This document shows, piece by piece, positions 19,029 to 25,924 of a stretch of DNA of 64,000 nucleotides (position 1 is its first letter; every line of letters begins with the position of its first letter). This DNA comes from Mucilaginibacter geliditolerans (lineage in GTDB: Bacteria > Bacteroidota > Bacteroidia > Sphingobacteriales > Sphingobacteriaceae). The notes beneath the pieces are model-generated. The model made no database searches, was not told the origin of the DNA, and saw only the letters and a list, made by a program, of their open reading frames with translations. Where the stretch lies: positions 124,001-188,000 of the forward strand of contig NZ_JACHBY010000001.1 of NCBI RefSeq assembly GCF_014200495.1. The letters are read 5' to 3'. Both the position numbers and the translations under genes were made by a program.

Positions 19029-19597
19029 ATGAGAAAGATCAGGATCTTTGAACATGTCTCGCTGGATGGCGTGATCGACCATGACGAAGACTACGCGTAT
19101 GGTGGATGGACGACACCTTATCGAACTCCGGCTGGGTTAGAGGCCGTCCCAAGGCATACGGCACGAGCTTTGATCTGCTGCTTGGCCGCCGCACCTACGA
19201 TGCATGGGCCGGCTTCTGGCCGAAGGCTGGGAGCAATCCTATGGCGGACGGGCTGAACGCCGCAACGAAATACGTCACAACCCACAGGCCGGACAGCCTC
19301 GAATGGGGGCCGGTCAAGGATCTGGGCGCAGACATCATAGCGGGTGTTCGCGGCGTTAAGTCGACAGACGGCCCTGATCTGATCGTTTGTGGAAGTTCTA
19401 CGCTGACGTCTGTGCTGCTCGGGGAGGGACTGGTCGACGAGGTTGTGCTGATCGTCTACCCGGTTTTGCTGGGCCGGGGCAAACGCTTCTTTTCGGACAG
19501 CGTTGACGCGCGCGAACTCGCTTTCGTAAGCACGAAGACCACGCCAACGGGCGTGCTCATCAATACTTATCGATATGTTGGAGCGCTGCGAACCTGA
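19029..19597 (+). pseudogene. RibD/dihydrofolate-reductase-like gene, frameshifted, GC-rich (foreign)
   Basis: Two frames together make one protein of about 190 residues. The first (from 19029: MRKIRIFEHVSLDGVIDHDEDY, then GGWTTPYRTPAGLEAV) gives way near 19139-19163 to a second frame (AYGTSFDLLLGRRTYDAWAGFWPK ... DLIVCGSSTLTSVLLGEGLVDEVVLIVYPVLLGRGKRFF) ending at 19597. The family is the RibD C-terminal/YwjB-like reductase group, which binds NADPH; the substrate is unknown. The shift equals one missing or two extra bases. Codon use is GC-rich (CTG, GGC, GTC, GAC) unlike all neighbours, which points to recent transfer from a higher-GC donor such as a proteobacterium. A sequencing error is possible. 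Confidence 0.8.
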
Positions 19598-19753
19598 TCT
19601 TTCGACGTAAACGGCTGAGCGGGTGCCCAGATCTATCTATTAATTGTCAGTTTACCCGATGGGTTGAAACCTAACACACAATCGGGACGCCTACGGTAGT
19701 GGAGGAGATGGTAAAAAGTAACTTCCTTAAAAGAAAATAGTGTATTTTTATTT

Positions 19754-20389
19754 ATGACTAAAGTAACTTTTTCTAAGGATGAATTAGTATACCAGATGAA
19801 GTTACAACTTTCATCTATTGAGCAATTTTGTAAAATATATGATGAAGATAAATACTACATCTCGCAAGATATTGCTGTCAAAATAAGGGTAATATTTCAT
19901 CAAACAGACCAATCAAAGAGCCTTATTAATCTTTTAAAGCTAAATCACTTGCCTATTATTTGTACGTCCAACAAATATGACTCCAAAAGCCTAATGAAAT
20001 CTCATTTGGGATTAGTATCTATGGAACATAGGGTTGATATGGGTTGGAGATACTCTCCGACTCTTTCTCTGATGAACTCTAAAATGGTCAACCAAAACAA
20101 CTGGTGGAATAATCAAAAGGTTATAGTTGACTCAAACGGAATTTCATACTCCAGATCAAAAATTATAAAAGACATTGCCAACAAAGACGGAGGTGCTCAT
20201 GTGGATGATTCAATTTGGAAAGATATTTATGATTTAACCAGATCAACAACGTCAGGCTGGGCAATGCAAAATCATGACGGTACAGCAATACCTATGAATC
20301 CAGTACCACCATCTATAAGACAGATGGCATACGAATTATTGGAAACCTTCCGGAATATTAATATAGGTTACGAAAGCAAACTTAGATAG
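19754..20389 (+). CDS. Hypothetical protein with GGAHVD motif
   Basis: 211 residues, soluble, no signal peptide. The centre reads WWNNQKVIVDSNG, then SRSKIIKDIANKDGGAHVDDSIWKDIYDL, a pattern (SR..I...AN.DGGAHVD) that I recall from a widespread family of uncharacterised proteins often found in variable genome regions; that recollection is not verified here. C-terminal helix ends RQMAYELLETFRNI. AT-rich and unlike the GC-rich pseudogene just upstream, so the two did not arrive as one unit. Function unknown. Confidence 0.75.
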   Translation: MTKVTFSKDELVYQMKLQLSSIEQFCKIYDEDKYYISQDIAVKIRVIFHQTDQSKSLINLLKLNHLPIICTSNKYDSKSLMKSHLGLVSMEHRVDMGWRYSPTLSLMNSKMVNQNNWWNNQKVIVDSNGISYSRSKIIKDIANKDGGAHVDDSIWKDIYDLTRSTTSGWAMQNHDGTAIPMNPVPPSIRQMAYELLETFRNINIGYESKLR

Positions 20390-20700
20390 GATAAACATTT
20401 TCATTACTTATATACCCATCCCCCGGAAACGCCCCGCTTATGGTTAGCTTATGGTCGGTATTATTACCGCACCATCAAAAAACAAAAAGCTCTGATACGG
20501 GTATGTATCAGGGCTTTGTACGCAAGGATGCACAGATATCGGGACACTTTAGAGGGTTTCAAATTTTATTGAGTCTAATCGCTTAAATCGATGTTTTCAA
20601 TTAAGGCGATGGGAAGAAAATCCAAACGTTTATTGAATATAAAACTGATACCACTGACAGTCCTTTTAAATGAATGGTATTCTAGGGCGTTTTGGAATTT
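20390..20700. other. Gene-free region holding copy A of a double-hairpin repeat
   Basis: 311 bases between convergent genes. It contains the double hairpin at 20450-20521 and, further on, a stretch (CAGATATCGGGAC near 20530) that resembles the sequence after the hairpin at 22978. No gene or RNA that I recognise. Confidence 0.6.
20450..20521. repeat. Double-hairpin element, copy A
   Basis: Hairpin 1 (20451-20475) is ATGGTCGGTA - TTAT - TACCGCACCAT. Hairpin 2 pairs 20486-20498 with 20505-20517 (13 bp with one G-U) around the loop GGGTAT. Copy B at 24954-25022 has the same two hairpins in the same order with paired substitutions that keep the stems. Likely a terminator-type unit duplicated as a direct repeat 4.5 kb apart. 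Confidence 0.75.
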
Positions 20701-21813
20701 TCAACATCCTTTATTTGGTATGGCATAAATCACGTTGCCTGAAACAGATAAATTGAAGCCATAATTTTCTATAGCAGGAAGTAACAGTTTTTTCCATGTT
20801 TTGCCCATGTCAGATGACCGGAATATACCATCTGAGCGGCCACATATTAAATATTTACCCATTTGTTTAATTGATGAAATATTCAATGAAGATTTAAGTA
20901 AGCCTATTTTTTTCATTAATAAACTGCTCCAGGAAGGTTGAAGTTCTTCGCCTATGGCATTCCAGGTTTTTCCACTATCCAGTGAAATGTGTATGCTATT
21001 TGTTTGGGTTATTGTGTTGTTTACTATAGCAGCAAATCCTCCATCTATACGTTCCACAGCGATGCCAACACCCCCTTCACTAATCACACGATCCCAGTTT
21101 TGACCATCATCGGTCGATCTTAATATTCCATCTTTGCTGGTAGACAGAAGTACACCGTTTGACTCTACCAATTTCATTCTACCGTCTCCAACATGCACTT
21201 GTTTCCAGGTTTTTCCACTGTTAGTGGATCTAAAAAGGCTGTTGTTGGAGCCAATGAAAACTGTGCCTCCGGCAGTTTCAAAAACGGTGCGTACTTCTCT
21301 CTCTTTATAATTCTTGTACATCCAATCTATCGTTCTGTCTATGCGTACGGCTTGCTCTTGAAAATTCGTGTACATGGGCGACCAATCACTCGTTCCGTTT
21401 ATTTTTTGTAAAAATTGTCCCCTGAAATTATATGCAAATATCCCATTCTTGCTAGGGGCAATCTCACGCTGTTTACCAGGGAAAATCTCTTTTGTCCAAA
21501 AAGTAGTTGTGGAATTTGGTTCACTGTGATAGACCCCATTGCCAGCACGTAAATAGAGCCCACGGTCATTTGCAAATAAACCATGACTCCACACACCTTC
21601 TCTTTGCAAATTTTCAGGCAGCCCTTTGCTAATGTCCTGCCATGTTTGTCCGCCGTCAGTAGATCTTAAAACGATGTTTACAACCCCTGATTTAGTCTTT
21701 GTTGTTTTCTTCCCCGCTTCCTTTTCTTTTAGCACAAAAGAATTTAGTAGAAATAATACCAGGAGGACGGCCGGAACAAACACAAATAATTTTTTCATTT
21801 TTTCATTTTTCAT
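20701..21813 (-). CDS. Secreted BNR/Asp-box beta-propeller protein (Ycf48/sialidase-like fold)
   Basis: 370 residues with an N-terminal hydrophobic anchor (KKLFVFVPAVLLVLFLLNSFVL). At least five Asp-box repeats are visible: STDGGQTWQDI, STNSGKTWKQV, STDDGQNWDRV, SLDSGKTWNAI, SSDMGKTWKKL. The repeats predict a beta-propeller exposed outside the cytoplasm; sialidase catalytic residues are not apparent, so it is more likely a binding or scaffold protein. It is divergent from the membrane-anchored winged-helix regulator (104 nt between starts), suggesting a shared control region and perhaps a sensor partnership. An internal ATG at 21798 is an alternative start. Confidence 0.8.
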   Translation of the reverse strand: MKNEKMKKLFVFVPAVLLVLFLLNSFVLKEKEAGKKTTKTKSGVVNIVLRSTDGGQTWQDISKGLPENLQREGVWSHGLFANDRGLYLRAGNGVYHSEPNSTTTFWTKEIFPGKQREIAPSKNGIFAYNFRGQFLQKINGTSDWSPMYTNFQEQAVRIDRTIDWMYKNYKEREVRTVFETAGGTVFIGSNNSLFRSTNSGKTWKQVHVGDGRMKLVESNGVLLSTSKDGILRSTDDGQNWDRVISEGGVGIAVERIDGGFAAIVNNTITQTNSIHISLDSGKTWNAIGEELQPSWSSLLMKKIGLLKSSLNISSIKQMGKYLICGRSDGIFRSSDMGKTWKKLLLPAIENYGFNLSVSGNVIYAIPNKGC

Positions 21814-21916
21814 AACCTATCAATTTGATTCACCGAAATTACTTTGATATTTTTCAGTCTGAAGAACCTGGATTGTAAATAAAAATGTAAACTTTGTAAA
21901 TTAAAATCTTGACATT

Positions 21917-22807
21917 ATGCTTGATAGCCGAAACCTCCTCTCAGGGAAACGCAAATACCTGTGCGGATTGATCGTACTCTTGTTTAGCTGTGCAATCTGC
22001 GCAACTTTCAGTATGACTGGCAGTGACGACTTTAATATCGCCAGAAGGGAAGTGTTGCTCCGCAAGGTCGGAGATGAACTACTCTCACAATCGGGCGACC
22101 TTACATCAAGAGTGCTGCCGGTAAAAAAGATCGCAGAAAATGAATACCAGGTAAGGTTTGAAAAGGATCTTACTTTTCTACCGGACTCCCTGGTGAATAC
22201 TACCCAGCGTTTGTTAGCTAAAGACCCGCTCACACGTGATTATATTGTCAACGTTCTGAACTCTGCCAACGCTAGTGTAGCCTATGGATTTGCTATATCC
22301 GGAAATAAAAAAGATGATATTATAGCATGTAAAGGAAGGAAGCAACCAAAAGCATCTTATATGATCAATATTAAATTCAAGCCAACGGGCATAAATACCG
22401 CAAAGAATGGATATCTTCTGGGCAGCCTGCCATTTTTAGCATTTGTTGGTTTTATTCTTTTGAGATCTGTTAAACCGCGGAGAGCGTTACCTAACGATCA
22501 GTGCACCGAGATATTCACTTTTGGCTCGGTTTTGTTTAATGCGCAGGAACGGCAACTGATAATAAATAAAAAGACCATAGACCTGACTGGAACTGAAACG
22601 CGTCTGCTGCTCATTTTCGCGTTGTCTCCTAACGAGACTATAGAGAGAAGCCGGCTACAAAAAGAGATATGGGAGGACGAAGGGATTATTGTAGGGCGTA
22701 GTCTGGATATGTTCATATCAAAACTTAGAAAAAAATTGGAACTTGATCCCAATATCAACATTGTTGTTATACGCAGCAAAGGATATAAGCTTGAAATTGG
22801 CTCTTAA
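21917..22807 (+). CDS. Membrane-anchored winged-helix transcription regulator
   Basis: 296 residues. One hydrophobic segment near residues 14-34 (LCGLIVLLFSCAICATFSM) and a second near 158-178 (GSLPFLAFVGFILL) enclose a ~120-residue extracytoplasmic domain. The C-terminal 95 residues are an OmpR/PhoB-type winged helix (GSVLFNAQERQLIINKKTIDLTGTETRLLLIFALSPNETIERSRLQKEIW ... GRSLDMFISKLRKKL ... IRSKGYKLE). This is the ToxR/CadC idea with the DNA-binding domain at the C-terminus. There is no receiver Asp domain, so signalling would pass through the membrane directly. It is divergent from the BNR protein. Confidence 0.85.
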   Translation: MLDSRNLLSGKRKYLCGLIVLLFSCAICATFSMTGSDDFNIARREVLLRKVGDELLSQSGDLTSRVLPVKKIAENEYQVRFEKDLTFLPDSLVNTTQRLLAKDPLTRDYIVNVLNSANASVAYGFAISGNKKDDIIACKGRKQPKASYMINIKFKPTGINTAKNGYLLGSLPFLAFVGFILLRSVKPRRALPNDQCTEIFTFGSVLFNAQERQLIINKKTIDLTGTETRLLLIFALSPNETIERSRLQKEIWEDEGIIVGRSLDMFISKLRKKLELDPNINIVVIRSKGYKLEIGS

Positions 22808-23483
22808 GAAGAATCTCCTCGCCCCAAAACTGATCTTTTAGACTTCAATTTGGCATCTGTAAGACTTTATCGTGAACTACTTAACGGGATCATTAAAAGA
22901 ATTATCCTTACCGTAGATCGCCCCAAAAACAACGTTTTCCAAGCGATAAAGCCACGTTAAAAATTCACTAAAAACTAAAACCCTCTCTACGCAATGTAAA
23001 GAGGGTTTGTACTCATAGCGTTACAAATATCCGAACGTTTTTTAGAAGATATACAGCTTTTAGGCTATTTAAACGCCCTTAATCAAGCAGGTAGCGGGAA
23101 GGATATTCGGACGTTTTTATAGTTTTATAAATATTTATTTTTGAGAAAAGAGTTCGAGTTCCGGAGGGGTTTGTATTGCCCTTGTACCATGTTGATATTC
23201 AATATTTTACAATGGATTAGTTTCTTACTCGCCGAAACACTAACCACTTTTCAATACAGATTAATTGCAAATTTTCTAATACAAATAGAATCATTTTGGT
23301 TTATACAAGTAGATTACTTATTGATATGTTAGACATTATTTTATAACGATTGCTTAACCATAATTGTAGTATTTTTTAAGTCAGATCATTCGAAATATCT
23401 AGCTTTTGGGGCATTTTTTTTAATATCAAACAAAATCCAATAAAATATATTTATTATTGCATAATCATTGAGTTATCAAGTAT
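22808..23483. other. 676-base gene-free region with hairpin and short direct repeats
   Basis: Holds a terminator-like hairpin (22978-23008) and two imperfect direct repeats, ATATCCGAACGTTTTTT at 23027-23043 and ATATTCGGACGTTTTT at 23103-23118. A 63-codon frame at 23141-23332 lacks family features and is not called. The rest is AT-rich with no recognisable gene. Confidence 0.55.
22978..23008 (+). terminator. Terminator-like hairpin AAACCCTCT...AGAGGGTTT
   Basis: A 9-bp perfect stem (22978-22986 with 23000-23008), 170 nt after the regulator stop. It is followed by TTTGTACTCATAGCG and AATATCCGAAC, which align loosely with the sequences after the hairpins at 18860 and 20486, so it may be another member of the same repeat family. 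Confidence 0.5.
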
Positions 23484-23915
23484 ATGTCAATAATAAATTT
23501 CTCTCTCAAAACATTAATGAATCTGGCCAAAGTGCAAGCCGTTATGTCGCGCCGGTTTGATCGCTTAAACATGCATGGTATTGGCTTTAACGATTTTATA
23601 ATCCTCTACCTATTACAGCAGTCGGCAGCTGGAAAAATGCGAAGGATAGATTTGGCAGATAAAATAGGGATCACTGCCTCTGGTGTAACCCGAATGCTGT
23701 TACCGATGGAAAAAACAGGTCTGGTAACACGCGAAGCAAACGAACGCGATGCGAGGGTGAGTTACGTAGTACTCACTCCCGGCGGCAGACAATTATTTGA
23801 AGATGCTGAAAAGACAGCCAATGTACTGGCGCTTGAAATTATCCCTGCAAGAAAATCAAAAGATATTGCCGCTTTAACCGATATTCTCACCAAACTCGGC
23901 GGCAACATTACCTAA
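23484..23915 (+). CDS. MarR-family transcriptional regulator
   Basis: 143 residues: winged helix with MRRIDLADKIGITASGVTRMLLPMEKTGLVTREANERDARVSYVVLTPGGRQLF, including the DxR wing signature typical of MarR. It lies 13 nt ahead of the phosphotransferase gene, so the two are co-transcribed. A short TTGA-GTTA-TCAA inverted repeat (23468-23479) just before the start could be its operator, but the arms are only 4 bp. Confidence 0.9.
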   Translation: MSIINFSLKTLMNLAKVQAVMSRRFDRLNMHGIGFNDFIILYLLQQSAAGKMRRIDLADKIGITASGVTRMLLPMEKTGLVTREANERDARVSYVVLTPGGRQLFEDAEKTANVLALEIIPARKSKDIAALTDILTKLGGNIT

Positions 23916-23928
23916 TCACTTATTACAA

Positions 23929-24942
23929 ATGCAAACTCTACACACCCTTATACCGCCTTCAAATTTAGCGGCGGTTGAAAACGCATTACTGCAAACCTTT
24001 AATACAACAGTGGTAAAAGAAATAGTTTTATTGGCGGGCGGGCTATCTGCTTCCACTGTATTTAAAATTGTCGTTAACGATCAACACTACGTTTTAAAAG
24101 TAGATAGTCCTACAGCATTTATTGATGACCAGCTTCTTAGTTGTATGGAGATTGCCGCTGAAGCAGGCATTGCACCACCGGTTTATTATTTGAATAAGGC
24201 AGCGGGCATAACTATCACGGGCTTTATTAAAAATACACCACTGCAAAGTGCTTTCAAATCTCCCGATGTTCTGTTACCTGAACTCGTTAAAACTATTAGA
24301 CAGATACATGAGTTACCGCCATTTCCGACTGAAAATAATTTAGTGAATACCGTTGATGGACTTATCGCTCAATTTAAAGTATCGCGTATGCTAACAGGAC
24401 CTGTCTTCGATGAGTGTTTCGCTTATTATGATGAGATTAGAAAGCATTACCCTTGGGGCGATACTGATAAGGTTTTAAGCCATAATGATCTTAATCCGAA
24501 CAACATCATTTTTGATGGCGAAAAAATATGGATCATTGATTGGGACGCGGCTTTTAAGAATGACCGATATGTTGATCTGGCTATAACAGCAAACTTTTTT
24601 GTAACCAATGATGAACATGAAAACATCTTCCTTGAAACCTATTTTGGCAATAGCTTGACAAATTACCATAGGGCGCGGTTCTTTTTAATGCGACAAATAT
24701 GTCGGCTGGTTTATGCCATGTTAATGTTTAAACGGGCACATACCTCAAACAGAAGCGGCATAGGGGATGATCCAGTTATGGGGAATATTAGCCTGAAGGA
24801 TGTAAAAGAAAAATTAGGTGCCGGAAAACTAAGTCTTGCTTCTTATGAAGGCCAACTATTATTTGGTAAAGCTTTGATTAATGAAGCCTTGAATAGCATG
24901 CAGTCGCCTCGATTTGCTTCCTCCATAGGTCAGTTTGTTTAA
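23929..24942 (+). CDS. Aminoglycoside/choline phosphotransferase-family kinase
   Basis: 337 residues with a kinase-like fold. The catalytic loop is VLSHNDLNPNNIIF (HxDxxxxN) and the metal-binding Asp is in IWIIDWDAAFKNDRYVDLAI. The N-lobe has VLKVDSP as the likely ATP-binding lysine. This is the APH/ChoK superfamily: members phosphorylate choline, ethanolamine, sugars or antibiotics, and the substrate cannot be assigned. Pairing with a MarR repressor suggests induction by a small compound. Confidence 0.85.
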   Translation: MQTLHTLIPPSNLAAVENALLQTFNTTVVKEIVLLAGGLSASTVFKIVVNDQHYVLKVDSPTAFIDDQLLSCMEIAAEAGIAPPVYYLNKAAGITITGFIKNTPLQSAFKSPDVLLPELVKTIRQIHELPPFPTENNLVNTVDGLIAQFKVSRMLTGPVFDECFAYYDEIRKHYPWGDTDKVLSHNDLNPNNIIFDGEKIWIIDWDAAFKNDRYVDLAITANFFVTNDEHENIFLETYFGNSLTNYHRARFFLMRQICRLVYAMLMFKRAHTSNRSGIGDDPVMGNISLKDVKEKLGAGKLSLASYEGQLLFGKALINEALNSMQSPRFASSIGQFV

Positions 24943-24953
24943 ATAATTCAGCC

Positions 24954-25022
24954 TATGGTCGGTGTTATCACCGCACCATCAAAACACAACAAAGCCCGAT
25001 ATTTTCATATCAGGCTTTGTGT
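24954..25022. repeat. Double-hairpin element, copy B, beside tRNA-Leu
   Basis: Hairpin 1 (24955-24979) is ATGGTCGGTG - TTAT - CACCGCACCAT. Hairpin 2 pairs AAAGCCCGATAT (24991-25002) with ATATCAGGCTTT (25007-25018). On the minus strand hairpin 2 lies 20 nt after the tRNA-Leu 3' end and would serve as its terminator. Same order and spacing as copy A at 20450. Confidence 0.8.
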
Positions 25023-25037
25023 CGATTTGTTTCTAAG

Positions 25038-25122
25038 TACTCAGAGCGGGAATCGAACCCGCACTCCGTTTACGGGAACAGGATTTTAAGTCCTGCGTGT
25101 CTACCAGTTCCACCATCTGAGC
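25038..25122 (-). tRNA. tRNA-Leu (anticodon UAA)
   Basis: Minus strand reads GCTCAGATGGTGGAACTGG...; the acceptor arm GCTCAGA pairs with TCTGAGT (one G-U), the anticodon arm is CAGGA-CTTAAAA-TCCTG giving UAA, a long variable arm (CCCGTAAACGG) follows, and the T-arm is GCGGG-TTCGATT-CCCGC. 85 nt; CCA is not encoded. Confidence 0.96.
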
Positions 25123-25143
25123 AGGTGTCTAAACCTTTAACAA

Positions 25144-25173
25144 TAAATCCCTTCTTTTTGTGGGAAGGGATTT
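25144..25173 (-). terminator. Terminator between the two tRNA genes
   Basis: AAATCCCTTC (25145-25154) and GAAGGGATTT (25164-25173) form a 10-bp stem just past the tRNA-Gly 3' end on the minus strand. Confidence 0.65.
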
Positions 25174-25174
25174 G

Positions 25175-25247
<73 letters not shown>

Positions 25248-25382
25248 ATGGTAAGAGTATCGTATTTTTCTACTCTTTTCCTTTCAACTCTCTAAGCTAA
25301 ACCGCCTCTTCGTTGTTGGGAGTGCAAATATAGGCAGAATTGAATATCCTGCAAGGAAAATTTTCACTTTTTTTATAAAATT

Positions 25383-25865
25383 TTATAACTCGCTGGTTTT
25401 CAAAATATCATTTATGATATCAATTTCATATCCGCGGCTAAAAGCGTACTGTTGCAGCTTATACCTGCGTTTATAAGGGTCTTTCTCGGTAAGTGAGATT
25501 GCTTTTTTGTTCAATAGTTTGCTCAAGGTCTCCAGGTATTCGTCGCCATCAATGGTTTGCAGGGTCTTTTTTATGAGTCCATCGGGTACTTTTTTTAGTT
25601 TAAGGCCCTGTTTTATTTTTATTTTCCCCCAACTTTTTTGTTTGAACTTGCCGGTTACATAGGCTTTGGCAAAGCGTTCTTCGCTTAAAAAGTTATTGCC
25701 AATAAGCTGGATGATGATATTTTCAACAGCGTCCGTCCACAGTCCCCATTCATAAAGTTTATTGCGTACCTCATGCTGCGATCGCTCCTGGTAGGCGCAA
25801 AAAGCTTCGGCTTTGGTTAATGCTACTTTTTCGTTGGTAATTTTAGGGGGCTTGGGCTGATCCAT
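25383..25865 (-). CDS. recX: Regulatory protein RecX
   Basis: 160 residues of helical repeats: ALTKAEAFCAYQERSQHEVRNKLYEWG, then IIQLIGNNFLSEERFAKAYVTGKFKQKSWGKIKIKQGLKLK, and LNKKAISLTEKDPYKRRYKLQQYAFSRGYEIDIINDIL. This three-unit pattern is RecX, which limits RecA filament growth. It is monocistronic here and divergent from murF-alr; recA is not in the window. Confidence 0.9.
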   Translation of the reverse strand: MDQPKPPKITNEKVALTKAEAFCAYQERSQHEVRNKLYEWGLWTDAVENIIIQLIGNNFLSEERFAKAYVTGKFKQKSWGKIKIKQGLKLKKVPDGLIKKTLQTIDGDEYLETLSKLLNKKAISLTEKDPYKRRYKLQQYAFSRGYEIDIINDILKTSEL

Positions 25866-25924
25866 TTAAAACCAAAATTCGATAAAAATTCTTCTATTGG
25901 CAGAAATATAATCAAATTAGTGCC

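Noticed and set aside
20701..21813. Active sialidase
   Set aside because: Asp-boxes are present but the arginine triad and FRIP motif of sialidases are not visible, so only the fold is claimed.
23141..23332. 63-codon open frame in the long gap, starting MRKEFEFRRG
   Set aside because: Non-ATG start, no family features, AT-rich low-complexity end. Its first part contains GTTCGAGTTCC, which resembles a tRNA T-arm on the plus strand, but no tRNA can be folded around it.
18788..25040. Prophage or complete integrative element
   Set aside because: No integrase, terminase, portal, relaxase or transposase is visible; only scars and mixed cargo remain.
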